From the NCBI GenBank assembly GCA_902776565.1, contig CACYQN010000019.1, forward strand, positions 1 to 54,454: a DNA stretch of 54,454 nt, read 5' to 3'. Made by a program: the position numbers and the translations under genes. The notes below the pieces were generated by a model. It worked only from the letters and a program-made list of their open reading frames with translations, did not search any database and had not been told where the DNA came from. This DNA is from an uncultured Bacteroidia bacterium (GTDB lineage: Bacteria; Bacteroidota; Bacteroidia; Bacteroidales; ML635J-15). Every line of letters starts with the position of its first letter. The first letter of the stretch is position 1. This document shows, piece by piece, positions 35,472-43,507 of this stretch.

Positions 35472-36788
35472 ATGAAATTCTACAATAGGGAAAAGGAGCA
35501 GGAAGAACTGAAAAATGTGCTTTTGCAGAGCAGAAAAGAGTCAAGAATGACAGTTCTGATGGGACGTAGGCGCATAGGCAAAACCGAGTTGGCGTTGAAA
35601 TGCGGAGATGAAACCGTGCTGTATTTTTTTGTCGGGAAAAAGACAGAACCGCTTTTGTGCCAAGATTTTATGGACGAGGTTAGCAGAAAGTTCGGTTTCC
35701 CGGTAATCGGTAGGGTAAATTCATTTCCCGAAGTGTTCCGTATTGTGATGCAACTGTCGGAGAAAAGACCTTTTACCTTGATAATTGACGAATTTCAGAA
35801 CTTTCTGAAAGTGAATCCTTCGATATACAGCGATATTCAGCGCGACTGGGACTTGTATAGAGAAAACAGCCATCTGAACTTGATAATCAGTGGTTCCGTG
35901 TTCACACTTATGAAGAAAATATTCGAGGACTACAACGAGCCGCTTTTCGGTCGTGCCAATGCGCAGATGACGCTCCGTCCATTTTCCATTTCCACGCTGA
36001 AAGAAATTCTTGCGGACTTTAATCCGAACTACACTTCCGAGGATTTGCTGGCGTTGTTCAGCATTACAGGCGGAGTGCCGTGGTATGTGTCGTTGCTGCT
36101 CGACAATGGAAATATTACGAAAGACCAGATGCTTGCCGCACTGACAATGGAAAATTCGCCCTTTATCACCGAGGGCAAGAACATTCTGATTGAGGAATTT
36201 GGTTCCGACTATGCGACTTATTTCTCCATACTTGTCTGCATTGCCAGCGGAATGAAAACCCGTGCCGAAATTGAGGACGAGTTAGGTCTTGACAACATTG
36301 GTAGCTACCTGATTCGTTTGGAGAACTATTACCGACTAATTACCAAGTCGTTGCCGATATTCTCGAAGCCAAACAGCAAGAAAGTTCGCTATCAGCTCAA
36401 CGACTGTTTCCTGATTTTCTGGTTCCGATTCTTTTACAAATACCAGTCGCTTGTAGAGAACAATGCGCTGAAATCGCTGTCTGCCATCATCGAGCGCGAC
36501 TACAGCACCGTTTCTGGATTTATGATGGAACGCTATTTTGCAACAAAGTTTGCCGAGAAGGGCAAATATATAGTTGGCAAGTGGTGGGATAGGAAAGGCA
36601 CAAACGAGATAGACCTGATTGTCTCCGACCCTATTGCCAAGGAAGCCTGGATTTACGAACTCAAAAAGCGTGAGGACAAGTACAATGCAAAGGTTTTGAA
36701 GGAGAAGGTAAAAGTAATGTTAGCGCAAACGCCCGAACTGGCAAAGATGAAACTTCATTTGGGTTCTCTTTCGTTGGATGATATGTAA
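35472..36788 (+). CDS. ATPase with C-terminal DUF234/nuclease-like domain
   Basis: 438 residues. The start MKFYNREKEQEELKN and Walker A GRRRIGKTEL (near residue 31), Walker B LIIDEFQNF and sensor IISGSV belong to the archaeal-type ATPase family (PF01637). A winged helix and the DUF234 region follow; its end GTNEIDLIVSD...AWIYELKKR has the D...ExK layout of PD-(D/E)xK nucleases. Members are common in Bacteroidota and archaea, with unknown targets. The gene is bracketed by copies of the AT-rich palindrome, has its own promoter and is probably an accessory gene. Confidence 0.87.
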   Translation: MKFYNREKEQEELKNVLLQSRKESRMTVLMGRRRIGKTELALKCGDETVLYFFVGKKTEPLLCQDFMDEVSRKFGFPVIGRVNSFPEVFRIVMQLSEKRPFTLIIDEFQNFLKVNPSIYSDIQRDWDLYRENSHLNLIISGSVFTLMKKIFEDYNEPLFGRANAQMTLRPFSISTLKEILADFNPNYTSEDLLALFSITGGVPWYVSLLLDNGNITKDQMLAALTMENSPFITEGKNILIEEFGSDYATYFSILVCIASGMKTRAEIEDELGLDNIGSYLIRLENYYRLITKSLPIFSKPNSKKVRYQLNDCFLIFWFRFFYKYQSLVENNALKSLSAIIERDYSTVSGFMMERYFATKFAEKGKYIVGKWWDRKGTNEIDLIVSDPIAKEAWIYELKKREDKYNAKVLKEKVKVMLAQTPELAKMKLHLGSLSLDDM

Positions 36789-36823
36789 AGTGTTGATATA
36801 CAATTTTATATCTCAAATTTTAT

Positions 36824-36864
36824 AAAATAGTAATAGCCATTACCGTAATAGCTATTACTATTTT
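36824..36864. repeat. 41-bp AT-rich palindrome, copy 2
   Basis: The left arm (36824-36843) and right arm GTAATAGCTATTACTATTTT (36845-36864) pair at 19 of 20 positions around one C. It lies between two convergent genes and may act as a bidirectional transcription stop or a protein site. Confidence 0.85.
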
Positions 36865-36905
36865 GGGAACTTGTGTGGGATTTATGATGATTGTGTCTTA
36901 GTCTT

Positions 36906-37517
36906 TTAATTGTTGGCACGCTTTACAACCGTCAGCCCGCCTTTCCCTCCCACAATGAACATTTTTGACTTTAGCAGACCATCCTTGTCGGTTAGGTTGT
37001 CAACATAAAGAGGCTTTCCAAGAATAAAATGCTTGCACGAAAAGGTGTCGCCAACCTGCCATTTGGAGTTTTCTGTTTCGATAATTTCAAAGCGCGAATC
37101 ACCTAAATATTTCAGTAGCGACTTGCGGTCAGGGTTCCATTCTATATGAAGCATTTTGCCGATACTCAAGTCGTTGGAACAGATTTCTTCCCCAACAAAG
37201 TCTCCCGAGCCTTCGCCCGACAGAAGCCTGAAATTTTCGAGAAATGCATTCCAGTTTTCAAAGCCGACATATTGCGACAGGACATCCAAAGTGTACAATC
37301 TGACGAGCGAATTGTCGTCGGTGCGGTCGTAGCCGAAAAAGCGTTTCAAGGTCTTGTCGGTTATGGATGAATTCCGCACCTTCACCCTTATGTACAATTG
37401 CAGTTCCTTGAAGTCGTGAGGACTTAGGTCTTTGTCGTTGAATCCGGCGGCTGACCTTATGCGGTTGCGAAGTTCTTCGAGGGCTTTTTCGTTTCGTGGA
37501 ATTGAAGTTTTTGACAT
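36906..37517 (-). CDS. Hypothetical protein, Bacteroidota type
   Basis: 203 residues from ATG 37517 (MSKTSIPRNEKALEELRNRI). The N-terminal two thirds are helical with DLSPHDFKELQLYIR, TLKRFFGYDRTDDNSLVRLYTLDVLSQYVGFENWNAFL. That segment looks like a small helix-turn-helix or kinase-associated module found in Bacteroidota. The C-terminal third is beta-rich (FEIIETENSKWQVGDTFSCKHFILG). It is divergent from the kinase gene with a 62-bp shared promoter region, so it could regulate or serve it. Function unknown. Confidence 0.6.
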   Translation of the reverse strand: MSKTSIPRNEKALEELRNRIRSAAGFNDKDLSPHDFKELQLYIRVKVRNSSITDKTLKRFFGYDRTDDNSLVRLYTLDVLSQYVGFENWNAFLENFRLLSGEGSGDFVGEEICSNDLSIGKMLHIEWNPDRKSLLKYLGDSRFEIIETENSKWQVGDTFSCKHFILGKPLYVDNLTDKDGLLKSKMFIVGGKGGLTVVKRANN

Positions 37518-37579
37518 TTTTGTGAATGTTTTGTAGCGATGCAAAATTATAAAAAATTACCTTTGCCGTAATTTTTGCT

Positions 37580-38911
37580 ATGTCGGAAAGTTTTACATCG
37601 GGTTCGTTCGGGAATATTGTCGCCGATTCATCAAGGTTTCACGATTATCGGGAGGTGGAACGCGAGGGGGCTGGCTATAGCAAATTTTATACAGTCATCA
37701 GTGGCGGCAGGAAGTTGTTTCTGAAGGCAATAAACACTGAAAACGGCAGTACCGCCGAAAATGTCAGCCGTCTCGAACGAGAGTACAAACTGTTTGAACG
37801 GTTATACGGCAACGAGCATATTGTCCGTTGCATCAACTTGCGCAATGACCCGAAGGTTGGGCTGTGCATTGTGATGGAGTATGTCGATGGGATGACTTTG
37901 GCGGAGTTCTTGACGACATTGCCATCTGCCAGCGAGAGGAAGCGAATTCTGAACGAACTGCTTGATGCTGTTGCGTTTATCCATAGCCATCAGGTGGTAC
38001 ATAACGACTTGAAGCCAGAAAATATCCTAATCACTCGCAACGGGCACAATGTGAAGCTGATAGATTTCGGTTATGCCGATTGCGATTTTAGCACCGACAA
38101 GGCTACTGGCGGAACAAAATCTTACGCATCTCCCGAACTTCTGGAAGGAGGCAATATTGACGGCAAGAGCGATATTTATTCTATTGGGTTTATAATCAAG
38201 GCTTTGTTTCCGCATCGATATGGACTGATTGCACGGAAGTGCCAGCATAAAAATACGAATGGGCGTTACAGTAAAGTTTCGGATATAGGCAAGGCCATTC
38301 GGCGATGCGATGTGTGGTCGTTGCTGTCTGTTGTGGTAGCCGTGATTGGCATTGCATTGTTTGTGGCGATATGGTTTGTGAATAAGTGGCAGGATGAATC
38401 AAATGTGCCAGTTCCAGCGCCAGTAATGACCGTGGATTCTACAGAAAATAGCACTAATGTCCAAGAAGAAGTTTCTTCGGAAGCAAAAACGGATGTAAGG
38501 ACAATCGTCAGTGAGTCTGACAAAAAGCAGAGTGATGTTTTCAAAAAAGAATCGTTGCTGGACTTTGATTCGATACACAAGTGCTATTTTGATTTGTATG
38601 ATAAGTACGAGCGAGGCATCAAGGCTGCCATTGCCGATGGTAAAATTGAGTATGTAGAGTTTGGCGAACCATACAAATATCGTTTTGCGGACGAGATATA
38701 TCAGCTGGAGCAAAAGATGATGCCCGCAGACGAGAATCTTATGGTTGAATTCGAGAAGGATTTTATGGCGATATATGGGATATTGTTGCCTAAGGTATTT
38801 AATGTCTATTCTTATTTGCCGTCATTTTATAAAGTGGTGAATGATAGGTGCAAGCGGGATAGCATTAGTGAGGAGTTGGAAAGGTTCAAGGAGCAGATAG
38901 ACAATAGATAA
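37580..38911 (+). CDS. Membrane-anchored Ser/Thr protein kinase
   Basis: 443 residues. The kinase lobe spans residues 20-240: Lys in LFLKAI, HNDLKPEN (Asp143 catalytic, Asn148), LIDFGYAD (Asp162), GTKSYASPE. The glycine loop is weak (REGAGYSKFY). A membrane helix (SVVVAVIGIALFVAIWFV, about 250-267) leads to an external domain of 170 residues with acidic linker and helices. It is thus a PASTA-less receptor-type kinase. -7 box TACCTTTG at 37558-37565. It precedes the vWA/kinase/PP2C operon by 1.7 kb and may be part of the same phospho-signalling island. Confidence 0.88.
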   Translation: MSESFTSGSFGNIVADSSRFHDYREVEREGAGYSKFYTVISGGRKLFLKAINTENGSTAENVSRLEREYKLFERLYGNEHIVRCINLRNDPKVGLCIVMEYVDGMTLAEFLTTLPSASERKRILNELLDAVAFIHSHQVVHNDLKPENILITRNGHNVKLIDFGYADCDFSTDKATGGTKSYASPELLEGGNIDGKSDIYSIGFIIKALFPHRYGLIARKCQHKNTNGRYSKVSDIGKAIRRCDVWSLLSVVVAVIGIALFVAIWFVNKWQDESNVPVPAPVMTVDSTENSTNVQEEVSSEAKTDVRTIVSESDKKQSDVFKKESLLDFDSIHKCYFDLYDKYERGIKAAIADGKIEYVEFGEPYKYRFADEIYQLEQKMMPADENLMVEFEKDFMAIYGILLPKVFNVYSYLPSFYKVVNDRCKRDSISEELERFKEQIDNR

Positions 38912-38948
38912 AAACTTGCTGTTTCGAAATTTGTGTATGCTTTTTATG

Positions 38949-38988
38949 AAATAGTAATATCCATTACCGTAATAGCTATTACTATTTT
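38949..38988. repeat. AT-rich palindrome, copy 3
   Basis: The left arm (38949-38967) pairs with GTAATAGCTATTACTATTTT (38969-38988), one mismatch. It lies 38 bp after the kinase stop, the same place relative to the stop as copy 2 has to the ATPase gene (36 bp). Confidence 0.82.
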
Positions 38989-39028
38989 GTGTTTAAATAG
39001 TTGATTTGCTTTGTGTTCTGTAAAATTC

Positions 39029-39076
39029 TGCCGTTTTTCCAACCTAAAAATAGGTGGATTTTGCCGTTTTTCCAAC
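39029..39076 (+). repeat. 15-bp direct repeat in the 38912-39298 gap
   Basis: TGCCGTTTTTCCAAC at 39029-39043 and 39062-39076, separated by a small CCTA-aaaa-TAGG hairpin. Further on (39143-39172) is the simple CCATTGTCCATTGTCAATTTTC repeat, of which a relative occurs inverted at 20.04 kb. No ORF. Confidence 0.65.
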
Positions 39077-39174
39077 TTTGCTGTTTGGCAAAACTAAAAT
39101 TATTTTTTTGGCTGGGCAAGCAAAAACATAAAATTTGATTGGAAGATTATCCATTGTCCATTGTCAATTTTCCC

Positions 39175-39227
39175 AAAATAAGTACCGAAAAGTACCAAGT
39201 CCGTTCCCTTTTTTGCATCTACTTTTG
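39175..39227 (+). promoter_or_regulatory. Direct-repeat operator plus promoter of lipoprotein gene
   Basis: A 23-bp block (39175-39197) ends in AGTACCGAAAAGTACCA: two AGTACC sites exactly 10 bp apart. After 22 nt comes the -7 box TACTTTTG (39220-39227). The same block with identical spacing lies before the vWA/kinase operon (40207). There is no -33 TTTG, as expected for an activator-dependent promoter. Confidence 0.7.
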
Positions 39228-39298
39228 CCGACGAAACAATATCATTAGATGTTGCTGAGATGAAGTTAATTAAATGTATAATTCTAAACGAAAGTAAA

Positions 39299-40123
39299 AT
39301 GAAACGTAATTTGTTTGTAATGATGTGCGCTGTTGCGCTTGTTTTAGGAGTTTGTTCGTGCGGAGGCAATCAGGAACTTACAAAGATGATTCCTGCTTCT
39401 GCTGTAAAAATCACAGGAGATGACAAGGATTTCTTTAAGCTTGCCGGTGATTCTGTAAAGATTATTCTTACCAATGATCGCCCTAACGACGATGATACTT
39501 GGGAAGTCAAGGCAATAATGCCTTTTTCCAATACAAAGTCTTGGGCAGAAGTGAAAGAAATGCGCAAAAAGAAACCAAATTGGTCTGGCATATACGGAAT
39601 TAGTAGTTGTGATTATGAAACCAAGGTTAATTATTATGACGAGAACGGTTCCAATGTCGATTTGGACTCAAAGGTTGAAGGCTTTGACGATTTGTTGAAA
39701 TCGGAAGAAATTACAACTGGAAATGTCACCGTAAAACACGATAATTGGGGCGGAATTGGAAGTTATGAGCGAATAAAGCAAAATTTTGACAAGGTTGCTG
39801 GCGTTAAATTGGAGATTAAATTGTCTTGGGGAGCCCATTATGACGAAGAAATGCCTGCTGCTAGCGAAGATAATTCTGCAACCTCTTCCGACAGCGACTG
39901 GGATTCCATCCTTGACGAGTACGAGAAGTATGTTGACAAGTATGTGGCTGTGTACAAGAAGGCTATGAACGGCGATATGAATGCTTTGTCGGAATCTGTT
40001 TCGTTGGCCGAGCAAGCCGAGAAGCTTGGCGACAAGCTGAGCAAGGGGCAGGGGTCGATGACATCTGCGCAGATGAACCGCTACACCAAGATTGTCACAA
40101 AGATGACTAACGCAATGCAATAA
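39299..40123 (+). CDS. Lipoprotein with C-terminal DUF6591-like helical segment
   Basis: 274 residues from ATG 39299; lipobox VCSC with anchor Cys near residue 20. A beta-rich domain of 150 residues (VKIILTNDRPNDDDTWEVKAIMPF) precedes a Ser/Asp linker and the helical segment DWDSILDEYEKYVDKYVAVYKKAMNGDMNAL, which I recognise from many Bacteroidales lipoproteins. Its promoter carries the same AGTACC operator as the vWA/kinase operon, so it is probably a co-regulated surface or periplasmic component. Confidence 0.78.
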   Translation: MKRNLFVMMCAVALVLGVCSCGGNQELTKMIPASAVKITGDDKDFFKLAGDSVKIILTNDRPNDDDTWEVKAIMPFSNTKSWAEVKEMRKKKPNWSGIYGISSCDYETKVNYYDENGSNVDLDSKVEGFDDLLKSEEITTGNVTVKHDNWGGIGSYERIKQNFDKVAGVKLEIKLSWGAHYDEEMPAASEDNSATSSDSDWDSILDEYEKYVDKYVAVYKKAMNGDMNALSESVSLAEQAEKLGDKLSKGQGSMTSAQMNRYTKIVTKMTNAMQ

Positions 40124-40206
40124 ATACTAATTTCATATTATGGGAATTTTAAGTCTGCTGGCAAAGCCTGTGGACTTTTTTTTGTGATAATTTGACTTGA
40201 TAGAAC

Positions 40207-40265
40207 AAAATAAGTACCGAAAAGTACCACTCCCTTTCCCTATATACTTCCTACCTTTGCAAAGG
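40207..40265 (+). promoter_or_regulatory. Direct-repeat operator plus first promoter of the vWA/kinase/PP2C operon
   Basis: The block at 40207-40229 repeats that at 39175-39197, with AGTACC twice 10 bp apart. After 22 nt comes TACCTTTG (40252-40259), inside the palindrome CCTTTGCAAAGG (40254-40265). A third AGTACCGA lies at 40271. A second promoter may lie at 40304-40336 (TTG, 22 nt, TATATTTG). Confidence 0.7.
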
Positions 40266-40342
40266 AAAGCAGTACCGATTTTTTTCTGCAAAAAAAGCAA
40301 CGCTTGTCTGCTGAAATTAAAAAATGTGTATATTTGCGACAC

Positions 40343-40515
40343 ATATTATCGGTAGCGATACCGTCTGTCCGAAAGTGAGAATCTGGTAAATTCCAAACGA
40401 AGTAAGACAGGAAAGTACGCTGCGTGCAATTCCAGCACGCACTGTTTTCTTATCTTTACTTCGGGCATACCAGAGCCTTCACTTCGAGATGGGATTGGAG
40501 TGCGGGCTTTTTTGT
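40343..40515 (+). ncRNA. Predicted structured leader RNA or small RNA
   Basis: No ORF of note on the plus strand. Hairpin 1: CGGTA-GCGA-TACCG (40350-40363), a GNRA tetraloop. Then a rod of nested helices: CGAAaGTGA (40370) with TCACTTCG (40479); CTGGTA (40383) with TACCAG (40468); CGAAGTAA (40398) with TTACTTCG (40456); ACAG (40407) with CTGT (40442); GCGTGC (40422) with GCACGC (40435). GTGCGGGC then six T (40500-40513) may end it. It could be an independent RNA of about 170 nt (6S-like rod shape) or a regulatory 5' leader of the operon. Confidence 0.6.
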
Positions 40516-40586
40516 TGCCTTCCCCCAAGCGCAAACGATAGCAGCGGAAGCCGAAAAGCTGGACGAGAGTAGGCGAGGTAAAAAAG

Positions 40587-40611
40587 GTTGCGCACGACAC
40601 AGACAAGTGTA
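40587..40611 (+). promoter_or_regulatory. 25-nt conserved leader before first small gene
   Basis: GTTGCGCACGACAC then rGACAAGTGTA, with a small hairpin ACAC/GTGT. A 7-nt GGAAAGG follows, then ATG 40619. The same sequence (24 of 25) stands at the same distance before the second small gene. Probably acts at translation. Confidence 0.65.
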
Positions 40612-40618
40612 GGAAAGG

Positions 40619-40828
40619 ATGTTGATATATAAAATTAGTTTGACGGGAACATACTGGACTTACAAAAACCAGCATAAAGCTGTGAATTCTCTTCCGTTTG
40701 AGGTTCCTGCTTTTAATTTGGATAGCCAAGAAGAACTCGAGGATGTAATAAGGAGTCTATATCCTGATGCTGGAGAGAATGTCACTGCTAATATAGAAGT
40801 TGAACTGCTAGGCATAAGAACAGAATAA
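40619..40828 (+). CDS. Small hypothetical protein, first gene of phospho-signalling operon
   Basis: 69 residues, MLIYKISLTGTYWTYKNQHKA..., with an acidic centre (DSQEELEDVIRSLYPD) and a final beta strand (ANIEVELLGIRTE). The alternation beta-beta-alpha-beta suggests a small folded domain. No family recognised. It has a purine-rich ribosome site GGAAAGG and the conserved leader. Confidence 0.62.
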   Translation: MLIYKISLTGTYWTYKNQHKAVNSLPFEVPAFNLDSQEELEDVIRSLYPDAGENVTANIEVELLGIRTE

Positions 40829-40844
40829 GTATAACAATATAAAA

Positions 40845-40869
40845 GTTGCGCACGACACGGACAAGTGTA
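40845..40869 (+). promoter_or_regulatory. 25-nt conserved leader before second small gene
   Basis: Second copy of the leader, one difference from 40587-40611, again 7 nt before ATG (40877). Confidence 0.65.
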
Positions 40870-40876
40870 TAGAAAG

Positions 40877-41107
40877 ATGGCATTTCCAAGTAAATTCGTA
40901 AGTTATGGAGTAGTTAAGATTAATGAGTTCGCAGGTTACAATGGTGTTGCCGTATATAGCGGACCGAGCGACTATACAAGTCTTGGCGGCTTTAGTTCTG
41001 CTCGTTCTGCCGTTGATGCAAGATGGTCGGGCGACGCAATTATTGTAACGATGAGAGACGGCGAAGTTAGAAGGTTTACCGATTTCAATAATTCCGATAA
41101 GATATAA
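40877..41107 (+). CDS. Small hypothetical protein, second gene of the operon
   Basis: 76 residues from ATG 40877 (MAFPSKFVSYGVVKINEF); the GTG at 40865 lies inside the conserved leader and is rejected. Mostly beta (GVAVYSGPSDY, DAIIVTMRDGEVRRFTDF) with a basic patch. No sequence likeness to the first small protein, though both share the leader. Eight nt before the vWA gene. Confidence 0.62.
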   Translation: MAFPSKFVSYGVVKINEFAGYNGVAVYSGPSDYTSLGGFSSARSAVDARWSGDAIIVTMRDGEVRRFTDFNNSDKI

Positions 41108-41115
41108 GGATTATT

Positions 41116-42144
41116 ATGGAAGAGGAATTGACGGCTCTTTATAAATTAAAAGAGCAAGGCTATGTTGAAATAGAACATTTCGGATATGTAATTGTCGCGA
41201 AGAAAAAAGATACTGGTAAGTATTATCTGATTAGTTCTTGCGATTTGATTCCAATGCAAGGCTCGGAAAGCGATCAGATAAAGCTTATCGACAAGTCAAC
41301 TGTTTATTTGGTTCAAGACGGAAGTTTAAATGTAATATCATTACCTGTTGATTTTGCATCCCAAAATGCTAAAAAGGATGTTGTGAACGAAGATTTGTCC
41401 GTTAGACACCCATCTCCATTTGAAGTAGAGGCAATTCCAAGACCTATGATGCACGTTTTTTTCATAGTTGGAACTTCTGATAGTATGCGCGGAGCAAAAA
41501 TTGGATCAGTAAATTGTGCAATCTCTGAGACGATTCAAGAAATTAGTCAAATTTGTGAAGCCAATGTAAACATAAAGGTGTCTGTGCTATCTTATTCGGA
41601 TGGTAGCAAATGGATGTATAATGAGCCAAAAGATGCTGATGGGTTCGAGTGGAAAGATTTGGAAGCATCTGGTGGCAGGGACTTGGGCAATGCTTGCATA
41701 ACACTAGAAAAAGTACTTAATAGAAATGATGGTTGGATGGGTATGCCTACAGGTTCATGTGCGCCAGTATTATATGCACCAGTATTCATTTTGTTATCGG
41801 ATGGCGGTGCAACAGATGATTATCGGTATGGATTGAATAAGCTTTGGAAAAACGGATGGTTTAAGCTAGGCTTAAAAGTAGCTATTTCTATTGGAGATGA
41901 TGCGGACATTGATATTCTTACGGTATTTACAGGAAATAGAGAAGGAGTTTTGTCTGTACATGAAATAAACTCTTTGGGGCAAATTATTAGGCAATTTATT
42001 ATTAGAAAAAGAGATCCAGAAGCAGACGTAACTTTTGAAGCAGATGAAGATGGATTTTCCTCTAATGAGCAGCTAATTGTAGCAGGAATTTCAGAAATAG
42101 ACGCACCTTTAGCAGATGTAGATGGGGAATGGAGTGAATGGTAA
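41116..42144 (+). CDS. vWA-domain protein with degenerate MIDAS (TerY-like paralogue)
   Basis: 342 residues. An N-terminal domain of about 95 residues (beta-rich, EIEHFGYVIVAKKKDTGKYYL) is followed by PFEVEAIPRPMM and a vWA fold to residue 300. The metal site motif DxSxS is GTSDS (residues 119-123): the first Asp is Gly, so metal binding should be impaired. ILLSDGGATDDY (MIDAS site 3) is kept. The C-terminus is acidic and ends WSEW. It is clearly paralogous to the vWA protein at 43.5 kb (shared PFEVEAIPR opening and terminal W..W). Confidence 0.85.
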   Translation: MEEELTALYKLKEQGYVEIEHFGYVIVAKKKDTGKYYLISSCDLIPMQGSESDQIKLIDKSTVYLVQDGSLNVISLPVDFASQNAKKDVVNEDLSVRHPSPFEVEAIPRPMMHVFFIVGTSDSMRGAKIGSVNCAISETIQEISQICEANVNIKVSVLSYSDGSKWMYNEPKDADGFEWKDLEASGGRDLGNACITLEKVLNRNDGWMGMPTGSCAPVLYAPVFILLSDGGATDDYRYGLNKLWKNGWFKLGLKVAISIGDDADIDILTVFTGNREGVLSVHEINSLGQIIRQFIIRKRDPEADVTFEADEDGFSSNEQLIVAGISEIDAPLADVDGEWSEW

Positions 42145-42194
42145 TGAATTAATTATAAGGTAATATTGTTGTAATAAAAATTAAAAGATAAGAT

Positions 42195-43487
42195 ATGTCA
42201 GAATTAAAAGTAGGAACAACAATTCGCCTGTCAAATGGCGGAATGTGCAAAGTGAAAAAAGAACTTGGTAGAGGTGGACAAGGTATTGTTTATTTGGTGG
42301 ATTATGGTGGAAAAGACCATGCTTTGAAGTGGTACACAGAACCGAATATCATTAAATCAAGAGCTTTCTATAAAAATTTGTCTAATAAAGTGATATCAGG
42401 TTCTCCTGCCCCTAATTTCATTTGGCCATTAGCAATTGCAGAGCCACAGATGGAAAGTTATGGATATGTGATGGCATTGCGCCCTAAAGGATATGAGGAT
42501 ATGAGCCAATTCATTCTTAATCATGCACAATTTGATAGTGTTCATGCCCAACTAAATGCTTGTTTACAGATTTGCGCTGCATTCCAGCGGTTGCACATTC
42601 TCGGATATAGCTATCAGGATATGAACGATGGTAATTTTTTCATTAATCCCAAGACTGGGGATGCTCTTATTTGCGATAATGACAATGTTGCTCCCGATGG
42701 TACTAATACGGGTATAGGAGGCAAAGCTGGATATATGGCGCCAGAAATAGTCGAAGGAAAAGCAATGCCCAATAAATATACAGATTACTATTCATTGGCG
42801 GTATGTCTGTTTATTCTTATCTATATGAATCGTCCGTTTGAGGGTCAGTGGCATCTAAGTTGTCCTTGCGATAATAATCCAGAAATGGCAAAAAAACTTT
42901 TTGGTTTTTCTTCTGTTTTCATTATGGATCCTACTGACACTAAGAATCGTCCAGTCAAAGGTGTGCATAATAATGTAATAAAGAGGTGGGGAATATATCC
43001 ACCCTTGCTCGCTAATGCTTTCTGTAAGACTTTTAGCAAGGAAGCAATAAAAGAGCCAACGCAAAGGCTTATGGATAAACAATGGCATAACATTCTCCTG
43101 CAGATTCGTTCCTTGTGTATTAAATGCCCTATTTGTGGAAAAGAGACGTTTATAGAGGCTCAGCAAAGTAGCAAGCCTTGTTTGTGGTGTCAAAAGCCGA
43201 TAGCGGTATATAATTCGTTGAAGGTAGGCAGGTTTACTATTCCTTTGGTGGTAGGTCAAACTATTTATGATTGCCAGGTAACAGGGCAAACAGATTACGA
43301 CTTAAAGGCTGGTGAAGTTATTGCTAAGGGCGGTCAATTAGGTATTAGGAACTTATCTGCATATCCTTGGACTGTCACTTTGCCAGATAATAGTGCAAAG
43401 ATTGTCAATAAAGGAGAAGGAATGCCTATTCGTGCTGGCTTTAAGATAAAATTTGGCAATCAGGGTGAAATTTCTGAAATAATATAG
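42195..43487 (+). CDS. Ser/Thr kinase with C-terminal zinc ribbon (YegI/TerY-P type)
   Basis: 430 residues. Glycine loop GRGGQG (25-30), Lys45, catalytic loop YSYQDMNDGN (Asp142, Asn147) instead of HRD, and CDNDN (Asp161/163) instead of DFG: the deviations found in YegI-type kinases. After the lobe (to about 305) a zinc ribbon holds C311-x2-C314 and C329-x2-C332. The last 95 residues are beta-rich. In E. coli YegI works with the PP2C phosphatase PphC and the vWA protein YegL; the neighbours here match. Substrates are unknown; the vWA proteins are candidates. Confidence 0.9.
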   Translation: MSELKVGTTIRLSNGGMCKVKKELGRGGQGIVYLVDYGGKDHALKWYTEPNIIKSRAFYKNLSNKVISGSPAPNFIWPLAIAEPQMESYGYVMALRPKGYEDMSQFILNHAQFDSVHAQLNACLQICAAFQRLHILGYSYQDMNDGNFFINPKTGDALICDNDNVAPDGTNTGIGGKAGYMAPEIVEGKAMPNKYTDYYSLAVCLFILIYMNRPFEGQWHLSCPCDNNPEMAKKLFGFSSVFIMDPTDTKNRPVKGVHNNVIKRWGIYPPLLANAFCKTFSKEAIKEPTQRLMDKQWHNILLQIRSLCIKCPICGKETFIEAQQSSKPCLWCQKPIAVYNSLKVGRFTIPLVVGQTIYDCQVTGQTDYDLKAGEVIAKGGQLGIRNLSAYPWTVTLPDNSAKIVNKGEGMPIRAGFKIKFGNQGEISEII

Positions 43488-43507
43488 TATTAATAAAAAA
43501 GAGAATT

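Noticed and set aside
40343..40515. Retron msr-msd
   Set aside because: A rod-like RNA beside a possible defence locus raised this, but no reverse transcriptase is encoded nearby.
40346..40729. Minus-strand ORF of 127 codons across the structured RNA
   Set aside because: Composition is Arg/Ser/Phe-rich without a fold; the strand's helices explain the open frame better.
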